DNA of 64,000 nucleotides from positions 310,001 to 374,000 of the forward strand of contig NZ_JAGEMK010000002.1 of the NCBI RefSeq assembly GCF_017565425.1, read 5' to 3'. The DNA is from Actinotalea soli (GTDB lineage Bacteria > Actinomycetota > Actinomycetes > Actinomycetales > Cellulomonadaceae). Of the stretch, positions 16,574 to 28,000 are shown in pieces. A model generated the notes under the pieces. It was given only the letters and a program-made list of their open reading frames with translations, ran no database searches and had not been told where the DNA came from. The translations under genes were made by a program, and so were the position numbers. Position 1 is the first letter of the stretch; every line of letters begins with the position of its first letter.

Positions 16574-19500
16574 ATGCGTGCACGGGTGGGTTTGATCGCT
16601 GCTGTTGCTGCGGGGTCGTTGATCGGTGGGGCGTTGCCGGCGGTGGCCGCGGTCCCTGGGGATCCGACGGATCTGGCGTTCGAGCGGGCGGTGTCGCACA
16701 CGCCGGTGCTGGCGGCGGTGGTCAGTGATCCTGATGGTGGGGCGGTGACGGCGAAGTTCTTCGCCCGCCAGGCCGGCACGTCGGGATGGGGCCTTGCTGA
16801 CGGGGCTGAGGTGGAGGTGGCCTCGGGGCAGGTCGCGCGGTTCACCTTGCCGGCGGTCTCGGCGGGGGATGAGGTGCAGTGGACGGTTCAGGCGTGTGAC
16901 ACGGTCAGCTGCTCGGACACCGCACCGGAGCGCAGCGACGTGGTCTCGGGCCTGTTGGGCGCAGGCCAGCGCAAGGGCGCGACGGGGTTGCCGTTCGAGC
17001 TGGGTGACCGGGTGCAGGGCCGGGTGGATGTGGGCACGGGGAACCTGCAGGTGGTGGCCACGGGGTTGTCCGCGCCGGGGGTCAACGGTGATCTGCCGGT
17101 CAGCGCGGTCTACAACTCGTTGGCGTTGCGGGGGGAGAACCCGCAGGTCCAGGGCCCGTTGGGGCATGGGTGGACGCACACGTTCAGCGACCAGGTGCGC
17201 CTGCTGGCCCAGGACGACGGGTCCCAGGTCTACATCGGGCCCGGTGGGGTCTCGGGCACGTTCGTGCCGACCCCGGGCGGGTTCACCGCCCCGGCGGGGA
17301 TGACGGTGGACCTGGTGCACGTGTCGGGCACGACGTACACGTTGACCGATCACGCCTCCCAGCAGCGGTTGGGGTTCACCGACACGGTCCTGACCGCGGT
17401 GGCCGACCGCAACGGCAACCAGACCACCGTGAGCACCTCGCCGTTGACGGTGACCGGCACCGCAGGCCCGGCGGCCGCACGGGCGATCACCGCGACGGAG
17501 TCCGGGTCTCGGATCACCGAGCTGACGCAGGGCGCGACCGGTGGCGGGTCGCGGTCGGTGACCTACGGGTACGACGGCGCGGGGGACCTGGTCTCGGTGA
17601 CCGACCCGGCCGGACGGGCCACGACGTTCACCTACGACGACCACCAGCTGGTGCAGGTCGTGGCGCCCGGGGGGATCACCACGCACTTCGCTTACGACGA
17701 TCGGGCGCGGGTGACCTCGGTGCGTCAGGTCAATACCGCGGCGGGGGCGCCGGGGGACACCTGGACGCGCCTGGCCTACCCCTCGACTACCGAGGTATTG
17801 GTCTCTGACGGGGCCCAGGAGCAGGCCGACTCACCGACCTCGGGCCCGCGCACGACCTACACCCTGACCGAGGACATGACCGGGCGGGTCAGTGACGTGG
17901 TCGACGCCGAGGGCCGAGAGCAGTCCACGACGTTCACCCCGAACTTCGACCCCGAGACCGCCACGATCGGCACCGGCACCGAGGCGTCCACCACCACAGG
18001 CACCTACGGCGCGAACGACGGGGAGTCCTTGACGGGCGTCACCAGCCCTGGCGGGGCGGGTTCGGCGTTCGGGTATGACAACACCGACGACGCGACGCGC
18101 TTCTTGGCGACCTCGAGCACCGACGACGCGGGCAACCAGAGCCTGTACACGTTCAACGGCGCCGGCAACCAGCTGAGCACCGCCGATGCGATGGGCGCCC
18201 AGGCGGACCTGACCTACAACCCCGACGGGACCGTGGCGACGGCCACGGCCCCGGGCAACGGCACCAACGCCACGGCCTACTCCTACGCCGAGGGGCGCCT
18301 GACCCAGGTCACCCCGGTGTCGGGCTCGAGCCTGGGGGTGCGCGAGGCAACCTATGACGGGTTCGGTCGGATGGCCACGATCAGCAACGGCGCCGGGGTG
18401 ACCACGACCTACACCTACGACGCGTTGGACCGCACCACCGGGATGGACTACTCCACCACCACCGCGAGCCCGGACGTGGCCTTCACCTACGACACCGCCG
18501 GGCGCACCGCGACCCGCACCGATGCCTCGGGCACCACGACGTATGCCTATGACGACCTGGGCAACCTCACCTCCCGCACCCACTCCCTGGATGACGTGAC
18601 GGTCAGCTACGCCTACGACAAGGCCGCGCGCCTGGCCGCGACCAGCGACGCCCGGGGGACCACGAGCTACGACTACGACCAGGGCGGGGCGTTGGTCGCG
18701 ATGAACTACGAGATCGGTGGCCAGACCCGCACCACGCGGTTCGCGATCGACGACAAGGGCCGGCGCACGAACACGTGGATGGACACCAACGCGAACAACA
18801 CCGACTGGTCAGCTCACTCGGGTACCGAGTACGACTCCTCGGGGCGCGTCACCCGGGTCCTGGGCCAGTACGGGTACATCCGCAACGGTGAGCTCTCGCC
18901 GGTGACGGTGGTGGACCACAACTACTGCTACGCCGCCGGATCGACCTACCCCGACTGCTCCATGTCGGCCGGCGATGACCGGTCCCTGGTGCAGTGGATG
19001 GCCGATGAGGTCACCGGGCAAATCTCGACCTACACCTACGACGGCGCCAACCGCCTGACCGGGGTGGACACCACCGCCGGGCAGGACGTGGAGAACAACC
19101 CCCTGCCGGCGGTGACCCACGCCTACACCTACGACCCGCGGGGCAACCGCACCACCGCGGTGACCACCACCGGCACCGGGACCGAGGCGGTGACCTCGAC
19201 TCAGACCCGGGAGCACAACGCCGCGAACCAGACCACGACCACGGGGTTCAGCTACGACGGGGCCGGCAACCAGCTGACCGACCCCGAGGCCGGGACGATC
19301 ACCTACACCGCCGGTGACCAGACCGCATCGGTCACCCGCGACGGGGACACCTACGACTACACCTACGCCGGGGTCGGGCAGAACGAGCTCGTCCACCAGA
19401 CCACCCCTGAAGGTGACTACACCTACACCTACGGACGCACCGACCAGGTCGGCCGGCCGATCATCGAGCAGGTCCAGGTCGACTTCCAGCGCGCGTTCGT

Positions 19501-20188
19501 CGAGAACGACCCCACCGGTCAAGCGGTGATGCTGCGCTCGCACTCGGCCAACCAGCTGCTCTACGTCCACGACCACCTCGGCTCACCGATCGCCTTGATC
19601 GCCGACTCACGGTTCCACGCGTTCGGGTGGAAGTACGACCCCTTCGGTGCCCACCAGTCCATCCGCGACTCCGGCGGGACGGCCGATGAGTTCGCCCCGC
19701 ACCGGTTCACCGCCGGGACGTTCGACCGGTCCACGGGGTGGATCAAGAACGGGGCCCGCTACTACAACCCCACCGAAGGCCGCTGGACCCAGCACGACAC
19801 CCTCGACGCACCCCTAGACCCCGCCAACGCCAACAGGTACGCCTACGCCGCCAACAACCCCATCAACTACATCGACCCCACGGGAACCGTGACGCTTGCC
19901 GAAGGGCTCGGCTACGCGGCCACTGCAGTTGCGGTAGCGGGCCTCGCGGCGACGGGGTTCGGGGCGCCTGCGGCAGTCAGTGTGGGTCTTTCGATCGCTG
20001 GCACCGGCCTCAGCGTAGGCTCTCAAGCGGCGGCAGGTGACACGCAAGGAGCCGCCGTGACTGCCGTGATCGGCGCGACGACAGCAGGCTTCGGGGTGGC
20101 AGCATCCCAACTTGGAGTCAGTAGCGCGGCGGCATTTGGGGTCGATCTCGGCTATACCGGGATTGCTTCGCTCGCAAGCTCTTCATAG
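16574..20188 (+). CDS. Secreted RHS/YD-repeat protein with hydrophobic C-terminal tip
   Basis: 1204 aa from ATG 16574, which gives a clean Sec signal peptide (MRARVGLIAAVAAGS, cleavage near AVAA); an in-frame ATG at 16517 would add 19 residues. The body contains many YD repeats (YDGAGDLVSVTDPAGR and similar), which form a hollow beta-shell enclosing a toxin. The RHS-associated core ends with GARYYNPTEGRW and YAANNPINYIDPTG, after which a variable tip of about 104 aa begins. The tip is Gly/Ala/Val-rich and hydrophobic, with no nuclease or ADP-ribosyltransferase motif visible: either a membrane-active toxin or a pre-toxin segment whose toxin was lost. Followed at once by a 36-aa membrane ORF. 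Confidence 0.88.
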   Translation: MRARVGLIAAVAAGSLIGGALPAVAAVPGDPTDLAFERAVSHTPVLAAVVSDPDGGAVTAKFFARQAGTSGWGLADGAEVEVASGQVARFTLPAVSAGDEVQWTVQACDTVSCSDTAPERSDVVSGLLGAGQRKGATGLPFELGDRVQGRVDVGTGNLQVVATGLSAPGVNGDLPVSAVYNSLALRGENPQVQGPLGHGWTHTFSDQVRLLAQDDGSQVYIGPGGVSGTFVPTPGGFTAPAGMTVDLVHVSGTTYTLTDHASQQRLGFTDTVLTAVADRNGNQTTVSTSPLTVTGTAGPAAARAITATESGSRITELTQGATGGGSRSVTYGYDGAGDLVSVTDPAGRATTFTYDDHQLVQVVAPGGITTHFAYDDRARVTSVRQVNTAAGAPGDTWTRLAYPSTTEVLVSDGAQEQADSPTSGPRTTYTLTEDMTGRVSDVVDAEGREQSTTFTPNFDPETATIGTGTEASTTTGTYGANDGESLTGVTSPGGAGSAFGYDNTDDATRFLATSSTDDAGNQSLYTFNGAGNQLSTADAMGAQADLTYNPDGTVATATAPGNGTNATAYSYAEGRLTQVTPVSGSSLGVREATYDGFGRMATISNGAGVTTTYTYDALDRTTGMDYSTTTASPDVAFTYDTAGRTATRTDASGTTTYAYDDLGNLTSRTHSLDDVTVSYAYDKAARLAATSDARGTTSYDYDQGGALVAMNYEIGGQTRTTRFAIDDKGRRTNTWMDTNANNTDWSAHSGTEYDSSGRVTRVLGQYGYIRNGELSPVTVVDHNYCYAAGSTYPDCSMSAGDDRSLVQWMADEVTGQISTYTYDGANRLTGVDTTAGQDVENNPLPAVTHAYTYDPRGNRTTAVTTTGTGTEAVTSTQTREHNAANQTTTTGFSYDGAGNQLTDPEAGTITYTAGDQTASVTRDGDTYDYTYAGVGQNELVHQTTPEGDYTYTYGRTDQVGRPIIEQVQVDFQRAFVENDPTGQAVMLRSHSANQLLYVHDHLGSPIALIADSRFHAFGWKYDPFGAHQSIRDSGGTADEFAPHRFTAGTFDRSTGWIKNGARYYNPTEGRWTQHDTLDAPLDPANANRYAYAANNPINYIDPTGTVTLAEGLGYAATAVAVAGLAATGFGAPAAVSVGLSIAGTGLSVGSQAAAGDTQGAAVTAVIGATTAGFGVAASQLGVSSAAAFGVDLGYTGIASLASSS

Positions 20189-20200
20189 TTGGGATTTCGA

Positions 20201-20311
20201 ATGGTTGGGATATCTGGCATCTTCAATACACCACTTGGCGGAATTGGCGCGGCAGTGTTCTTCATTGTTGCAATTGGTGTCTGGATTTGGCTGGTGCGAA
20301 AGGGGAAGTAG
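20201..20311 (+). CDS. 36-aa single-TM protein, candidate RHS immunity partner
   Basis: ATG to TAG, 36 codons. The centre is one strong hydrophobic helix (GAAVFFIVAIGVWIWLV) followed by a positively charged end (RKGK), i.e. a bitopic membrane protein with a cytoplasmic C-terminus. It begins 12 bp after the RHS stop, the usual place of an immunity gene, and its base composition (GTT, ATA, ATT codons) is far more AT-rich than the neighbours. A TTG in frame at 20189 is an alternative start. No strong ribosome binding site is seen, so expression may depend on coupling to the RHS gene. Role inferred from position only. Confidence 0.5.
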   Translation: MVGISGIFNTPLGGIGAAVFFIVAIGVWIWLVRKGK

Positions 20312-20330
20312 GGAGGCGCTGAAAGGGTTG

Positions 20331-20588
20331 GTCCATCAGCCCATCCCTGAGGGGGACTGCACCTACACCTACGGGCGCACCGACCAGGTGGGCCGCCCAG
20401 TGATCGAGCAGGTCCAGGTCGACTTTCAGCGCGCGTTCGTTGAGAACGACCCCACCGGTCAAGCGGTGATGCTGCGCTCGCACTCGGCCAACCAGCTGCT
20501 CTACGTCCACGGGCCGTGTGGTTCACGCAGGGCTAGGGCATCTACGGCGGTATTGGTGTTTCTGCAATACATCACTAGACGTCGCTAG
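20331..20588 (+). pseudogene. Orphan RHS core fragment (second copy)
   Basis: 20331-20511 repeats 19391-19571 of the RHS gene base for base without gaps; I count about 14 differences in 181 bp, almost all in the first 125. The encoded part runs from PEGDCTYTYGRTDQVGRP to SANQLLYVHG, then leaves the RHS sequence and stops at 20586-20588. It has no start and lacks the DPTG boundary and any toxin. This is a truncated orphan module of the kind left when a new RHS tip displaces an old one. Confidence 0.8.
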
Positions 20589-20600
20589 ACGGACCCGGCT

Positions 20601-21443
20601 CTGAACCCGTACAGCCCAGGCTCTGGTCGGCGACCGCCCGAGCTGGTCGGTCGCACGGTCGAGCTCGAGGCGTTCGACACGCTACTTGCCCGTGCGGGCA
20701 ACCGGCTCACCGACCGGGGGATCGTCCTGACCGGACTGCGGGGTGTGGGCAAGACGGTCCTGCTGAACGAGATGCACGCCCAGGCCGACGGGTACGGCTG
20801 GTTGACCGTGCGCCTCGAGGCCCGCCGAGACAAGGCCGGGGTCCTGGCCGTACGCCGTGCCCTGGCCCGCGACCTGGTGGCTGCGGCCCGCAAGCTCACG
20901 CGGACCTCACGAACCGAGCGGATGCGTCAAGCCCTGGCGACCATCGGAGCCTTCAACGCCAAGATCGGCGCCACCGGCGTCTCCCTGGGCGTGGACCTCG
21001 CGGACGGCCGGGCCGATTCCGGTGACACCGAGCTGGACCTGGTCGAGCTCGTCGAGGACGTCGCGATCGCTCTGGGTGAGCAGGGGAAGGCCTTCGGGCT
21101 GTTCATCGATGAGATGCAGGACCTGGACGCCGAGACCATGGGTGCGGTGATCGCAGCCCAGCACCTGGCCGGCCAGCGAGGATGGCCCTTCTACGTCGTC
21201 GGCGCCGGCTTGCCGAACCTGCCTCGGGTGCTGACCGAAGCGCGCTCCTACGCCGAGCGGTTGTTCACCTACCGGTCGATCGGTCGACTGCCCGAGACCG
21301 AAGCGGCGCGGGCTCTGGTGGACCCGGCCAAGCGCCTGGGGGCCGAGTACGTCCCGGATGGGCTCGCGGTGATCTTGTCCGCTGCTGGTGGCTACCCCTA
21401 CTTTCTGCAGGAGTACGGCCGGGACTGCTGCAAGGTCGGTTGA
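20601..21443 (+). pseudogene. AAA ATPase, C-terminally truncated by IS insertion
   Basis: About 280 codons remain. P-loop GLRGVGKT (near residue 45-52), Walker B-like FGLFIDEMQDL, then a sensor-like segment FYVVGAGLPNLP. The conserved family text runs through GGYPYFLQEYG and then breaks into IS sequence (RDCCKVG, stop). The N-terminus is recognisable (NPYSPGSGRRPPELVGR) but the codon in start position is CTG at 20601, with an in-frame stop at 20586, so the normal GTG/ATG is also lost or CTG is used. Related ATPases occur widely on actinobacterial chromosomes and islands; role unknown. Confidence 0.7.
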
Positions 21444-21460
21444 CACCGGGTGAGTGGTGA

Positions 21461-22342
21461 TCATGCCGCAATGGCTGCGGTCTGGGCAGTGAATGCTAGT
21501 TCGAACTCGACGGGAGTGAGCTTGCCGAGAGCTCGCTGGCGTCGGCGGCGGTTGTAGGTGCGCTCGGTCCAGAACACGATCGCCTGGTGCAGTTCCTCGC
21601 GAGTGCGCCAGCGCTGGCGGTTCAGGACGTTCTTCTGCAGCAGCGCGTTCCAGGACTCCATGGCGGCGTTGTCCCCGGCGGAGGCGACGCGACCCATCGA
21701 GCCCTGCAGCCCTGCTGCGGTCAGGACCGCCCGGAAGGTCCGCGCTCGAAATTGCGACCCTCGATCCGAATGAACCACCACGACACCGGTCGGGGCGCGC
21801 CTGGCGACGGCCGTGCGCAGCGCGGTGACAGCGAGCTGGGCGGTCATCCGCTCGTCGATCGCGTAGCCGACGATCCGGTTGCTGAACAGGTCCTTGATCG
21901 CGCAGCAGTAGAGCATGCCTTCACCGGTGGGGTGCTCGGTGATATCGGTGGCCCAGACCTGGTCGGGCCGCTGCGCGGTGAAGTCCCGCTGGACGTGATC
22001 GTCGTGGACCGCCGGCCCCGGAGACTTCCCCGCGCCGCGACGGCCCTTACGGACCGTCGCTGACCACAGCCTCTGCTGCGAGCACAGTCGCCAGACCCTC
22101 CGCTCGCCGACCTCGTGACCGGCGCGCTCGAGCTCGTCGGCCAGGAACCGGTAGCCAAACTCCGGGTCGTCGCCGTGGGCGTCGATCAAGGCGTTGGTCA
22201 GGTAGGCGTCCTCCAGCTCACGCTGGCTGATCGGGTCGGCCAGCCAGGCGTAGAACGCCTGCCTGGAGTGGCCCAGCACCCCGCAGGTCAACCGCACCGG
22301 GATCCCCTCGGCGGCCAGGTCACGGACCAGCGGGTAGCTCAT
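21461..22342 (-). CDS. IS3-family transposase OrfB (DDE integrase domain)
   Basis: 293 aa, normal for OrfB. rve-type integrase core with all three catalytic acids visible: Asp in WATDITEH, Asp in VVVVHSDRGSQF and Glu in GDNAAMESW, followed by the RRRRQRALGKLTPVEFE tail typical of the family. The ATG overlaps the end of orfA with an AAAATGA junction, the classic site for -1 frameshifting that makes the OrfAB fusion transposase. Catalytically it looks intact. Confidence 0.92.
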   Translation of the reverse strand: MSYPLVRDLAAEGIPVRLTCGVLGHSRQAFYAWLADPISQRELEDAYLTNALIDAHGDDPEFGYRFLADELERAGHEVGERRVWRLCSQQRLWSATVRKGRRGAGKSPGPAVHDDHVQRDFTAQRPDQVWATDITEHPTGEGMLYCCAIKDLFSNRIVGYAIDERMTAQLAVTALRTAVARRAPTGVVVVHSDRGSQFRARTFRAVLTAAGLQGSMGRVASAGDNAAMESWNALLQKNVLNRQRWRTREELHQAIVFWTERTYNRRRRQRALGKLTPVEFELAFTAQTAAIAA

Positions 22343-22584
22343 TTTGGGAGCGATCCAGCGGCGAAGTAGGCCGCCGCGCGGCGCAGGATCTCGTTCTCCA
22401 TCTCCAACCGGCGCTTGTCCCGGCGAAGTTGGACCAGCTCGTTCTGCTCGCTGGTCGTCTGGCCGTCCACGACGCCGTCGTCGATGTCGGCCTGGCGCAC
22501 CCAGCGCCTGACCGACTCCACGGAGATGTCGAAGTCGGCGGCGACCTCGGGGTGGCTCAGGTCGCCGCGACGGGTGACCCGCAC
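22339..22584 (-). CDS. IS3-family transposase OrfA (HTH), start damaged
   Basis: From GTG 22584 the product is 81 aa; family similarity continues upstream in frame to 22629 (SAPKKFPPEFKRDVV), where the expected ATG TCT GCG start reads ATGTCTCTGCG, i.e. two extra bases (a CT duplication) put the ATG with its GGAAGG site out of frame. The HTH lies in HPEVAADFDISVESVRRWVRQ and a leucine-rich coiled coil (ELVQLRRDKRRLEMENEILRR) follows. If the insertion is real, the element is probably poorly expressed. Confidence 0.8.
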   Translation of the reverse strand: MRVTRRGDLSHPEVAADFDISVESVRRWVRQADIDDGVVDGQTTSEQNELVQLRRDKRRLEMENEILRRAAAYFAAGSLPK

Positions 22585-22665
22585 GACGTCACGCTTGAAC
22601 TCGGGAGGGAACTTCTTGGGCGCAGAGACATCCTTCCAGCGGGACCAAGTCCCACAGATGGAGTG

Positions 22666-23124
22666 TCAACCAGGCCTGCAGCAGTCCCCTTCGCGTAGCG
22701 CGGCGCGGTGGTCGTCCAGGGCGTGCACCAGGGCGTTGCGCCGGTCGGCGGGGTCGTGGTGGGCGGCGTTCAGGGCGTCGAGGTTGACGCCGAAGCGTGA
22801 GCCGAGCTGCTCGCGGATCACGTTGTGGGCTTCGCGGCCGCGGGCATCGTGGGGGGCGATCGCGGTGGTGAACGTGGTCAGGTCCGCGATCTGCTGGGGG
22901 CTGGCTTGCTGCCAGAAGTCCTCGCGGCGGACCCGGTCGTAGACGAGCTGGGTGTGCTCGCGGTGCTCGGCGACCGCGGCGGTCATCTGCTGCTGCTGGG
23001 CCCAGGCGTTGGTCTGGCCGTGGCGGGAGGCCTGCTCGCCGATCTGCCCGGCGGCCATGAGCGCGGACCGCACCAGGCGGTCGACGTCCTGGCCGACCTC
23101 GTCCTCACTGCTGGTGATGCTCAT
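22666..23124 (-). pseudogene. Hypothetical island protein truncated by the IS
   Basis: 152 codons, of which the last seven lie inside the IS end. Helical, Gln/Ala/His-rich (ASRHGQTNAWAQQQQM; AVAEHREHTQLVYDRVRREDFW). I do not recognise the family. It is preceded by AGGAGAGGATGAAGCG, a good ribosome binding site, and follows a DUF4913-like gene by 27 bp, so both probably belonged to one operon of an integrative or conjugative element. Confidence 0.6.
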
Positions 23125-23151
23125 CGCTTCATCCTCTCCTTGGCGCTCAGG

Positions 23152-23484
23152 TCACTGCTCGGCGGGGTGGTCCGCGGCCCGGAACAGCCCGGCCGGTGGC
23201 GGGTCGTGGGGCCACTGCTCGGGCAGGTCACGGTCCTGGACGTCGGAGAGCCTCCAGAACGGGCCTTCGGGACTGGTGATCTCGCGCATGGCCGGGTCGA
23301 GGTAGTCGCGGAAGAACACCGCCAGGCCGGTCATGCCGTCGGTGCGCTGGTACTCCCAGGCCTGCCACAGGGCCTCCAGGCGGGCGATGATCTCGGTGTA
23401 CTCCCACCAGCGCGGGTCCCAGCGGTGGGTGCGCAGGTCGCGCTTGTAGTGCGGCAGGAGCCACTGCTCGACCCAGGTGGCGAG
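23152..23484 (-). pseudogene. DUF4913-like protein remnant
   Basis: The last 110 codons match the DUF4913 pattern: ATWVEQWLLPHYKR, then RWDPRWWEYTEIIARLEALWQAWEY, then FFRDYLDPAMREITSPEGPF. DUF4913 proteins are found on actinobacterial conjugative plasmids and integrative elements. The N-terminal part is missing: upstream of about 23484 the frame runs into unrelated sequence and the riboswitch region of gcvP on the other strand. The deletion boundary of the island is therefore near 23485-23580. Confidence 0.7.
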
Positions 23485-23614
23485 GTGAGACGTCGAACAG
23501 GCCCTGACGTTGGACGGAGGTGCGATTCTGCGGGCGCCCTTGTGCTGAGCGGCGCTGCCCCTGGCCCGTGCTTCGGGCCTATAGTCGACCCCACAATCGA
23601 ACACGCTGCTCGAA

Positions 23615-23855
23615 CCACGGCGGGAGAGTCCTTCCCGCACGTCGGCAAGGCGCCGAAGGAGCAACCCTCCCCGGGAATCTCTCAGGCCCACGTACCGCCG
23701 TGGCGAAGCAACTCTGGAAAGCGGCCGTGCCCTCGGGTGCGGCTCACCGACGGTGCAAGTCGGCGCGCCCCGGTGCCTCACGAGGCACACGGCGGACCGG
23801 CAAAACTCTCAGGTCGCCTGCCTCCGGGCCGGTGGATGACAGAGCGGGGAGGTCC
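23615..23855 (+). promoter_or_regulatory. Tandem glycine riboswitch
   Basis: Two glycine aptamers in a row. Aptamer I: P1 CCACGGCGG (23615-23623) pairs perfectly with CCGCCGTGG (23695-23703) and encloses the conserved GGGAGAGTCC, GGCGCCGAAGGAGCAA and CCGGGAATCTCTCAGG blocks. Aptamer II (about 23711-23855) has ACTCTGGAAAG, CACCGACGG.GCAAG, CTCTCAGG and GACAGAG. Two aptamers allow ligand communication. A TATAGT (23580-23585) is the likely -10. Glycine binding is expected to switch on gcvPTH. A 14-bp palindrome CCGGCGCGCGCCGG (23866-23879) just before the gcvP ribosome binding site is the probable expression platform. Confidence 0.95.
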
Positions 23856-23900
23856 CTGACCCCGTCCGGCGCGCGCCGGGCACGTCCCCCCGGAGCGTTC

Positions 23901-26752
<2,852 letters not shown>

Positions 26753-26756
<4 letters not shown>

Positions 26757-27913
26757 CGACCACCACCGACGACGCCGTCGAGCTCGGTGAGGAGCAGCCG
26801 CGCCGCTCCCCGCTGCACGAGGAGCACCTGGCCCTCGGCGCCACGCTGACCCCCTTCGCGGGATGGCAGATGCCGCTGCGCTACACCTCGGACCTCACCG
26901 AGCACCACGCGGTGCGCTCCGCGGCCGGGCTGTTCGACCTGTCCCACATGGGCGAGATCCGCGTGGCAGGGCCCGGTGCCGGGCGTGCCCTGGACCGCGC
27001 CCTGGTCGGCACCCTCTCCTCCCTCGCGGTGGGCCGGGCCCGCTACACGATGCTGTGCGCCCCCGACGGCGGGGTGCTGGACGACCTGGTCGTGTACCGC
27101 ACCGGGCCCGAGGGCTACCTCGTCGTGGCGAACGCCTCGAACGTCGAGACGGTCCTGGCCGAGCTGCAGGAGCGGTGCAGCGACGTCGAGGTGACCGACG
27201 AGTCCGCCACCACGGCCCTGGTGGCCGTCCAGGGGCCGGCCGCCGCAGGGATCCTCGAGAGGCTCATCAGCGAGGACGGCCGCAGCGGGGTGAGCGGCCT
27301 GCGCTACTACGCGTGCACCGCCGCCCTGGTGGCCGGGGTCGAGGCGATCGTCGCGCGCACCGGGTACACGGGGGAGGACGGCTTCGAGCTCTACGTCAGT
27401 CCCGAGGACGCGCCGACCCTGTGGCGGGCTCTGCTCGAGACCGGTGCCGAGGACGGGCTGGTGCCCGCGGGGTTGGCCTGCCGCGACAGCCTGCGCCTCG
27501 AGGCGGGCATGCCCCTCTACGGCAACGAGCTCGACACCACCACCACCCCGCACGACGCCGGGATGGGACGCGTCGTCCGCCTGGACAAGGTCGACGAGGA
27601 CGGCGAGCCGCTGGACTTCGTCGGTCGCGGCCCGCTCGAGGCCCGGGCCGGGTCGCAGCCCTCGCGGGTGCTGGTCGGCCTGCAGGGACTCGGCCGTCGG
27701 GCCGCGCGGCACGGCTACGCGGTGCTCGTGCCGGACGGCCCCGTCGTCGGCGAGGTCACCTCGGGGGCGCCGTCCCCGACCCTCGGCTACCCGATCGCCA
27801 TGGCGTACGTGACCCCCGAGGTCAGCGGCGAGGGCACCGAGCTCGCCGTCGAGGTGCGCGGCCGGCCCGAGCCCGCCCGCGTCGTCCCCCTGCCCTTCTA
27901 CCGCCGTCCCTGA
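26753..27913 (+). CDS. gcvT: Glycine cleavage system T-protein (aminomethyltransferase)
   Basis: 386 aa. It releases ammonia from the aminomethyl-lipoyl arm and transfers the methylene to tetrahydrofolate. Landmarks: the N-terminal catalytic-region segment [24 protein letters not shown], and the folate-binding segment [14 protein letters not shown] with [17 protein letters not shown]. Overlaps gcvP; followed after 17 bp by a 50-bp palindromic element and then gcvH. Confidence 0.97.
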
Positions 27914-27930
27914 CCCGTTCCTGCCCTGAT

Positions 27931-27980
27931 CTCGTGTCAGAACCTCGGGTGCCTGGGGCACCACGAGCTTCTGACACGAG
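27931..27980 (+). repeat. 50-bp palindromic element, copy A (gcvT-gcvH spacer)
   Basis: Ends are perfect 10-bp inverted repeats CTCGTGTCAG and CTGACACGAG, with further internal pairing towards a loop CCTGGGGCA. Exactly the same length and termini recur at 37689-37738 and 38163-38212 inside hrpA. In the polycistronic gcv mRNA it would form a stable hairpin between gcvT and gcvH. One frame of this copy could encode LVSEPRVPGAPRASDTR, the same type of peptide it contributes in hrpA. Confidence 0.85.
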
Positions 27981-28000
27981 AGTGATCTGAGGAGATCGTC

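Larger units (their letters stand above)
21421..22688 (-). mobile_element. IS3-family insertion sequence
   Basis: About 1.27 kb, with two overlapping transposase ORFs on the minus strand. Termini are inverted repeats: GGGACTGCTGCA (21421-21432) plus GGTTGACAC (21438-21446) on the left, and their reverse complements at 22677-22688 and 22664-22672 on the right, with only five variable positions between the two blocks. If the ends lie at the inner block, the element is 21438-22672. The flanks show no short target duplication, and the genes on both sides are truncated and unrelated, so a deletion or rearrangement followed insertion. Confidence 0.85.

Noticed and set aside
20112-20330. Open frame leading into the orphan RHS fragment
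   Set aside because: Overlaps the end of the RHS gene and the 36-aa ORF in another frame, with no start signal; only the part from 20331 is homologous.
16176-23580. Prophage
   Set aside because: No integrase, terminase, capsid or tail genes; contents fit an RHS island plus IS and conjugative-element remnants.
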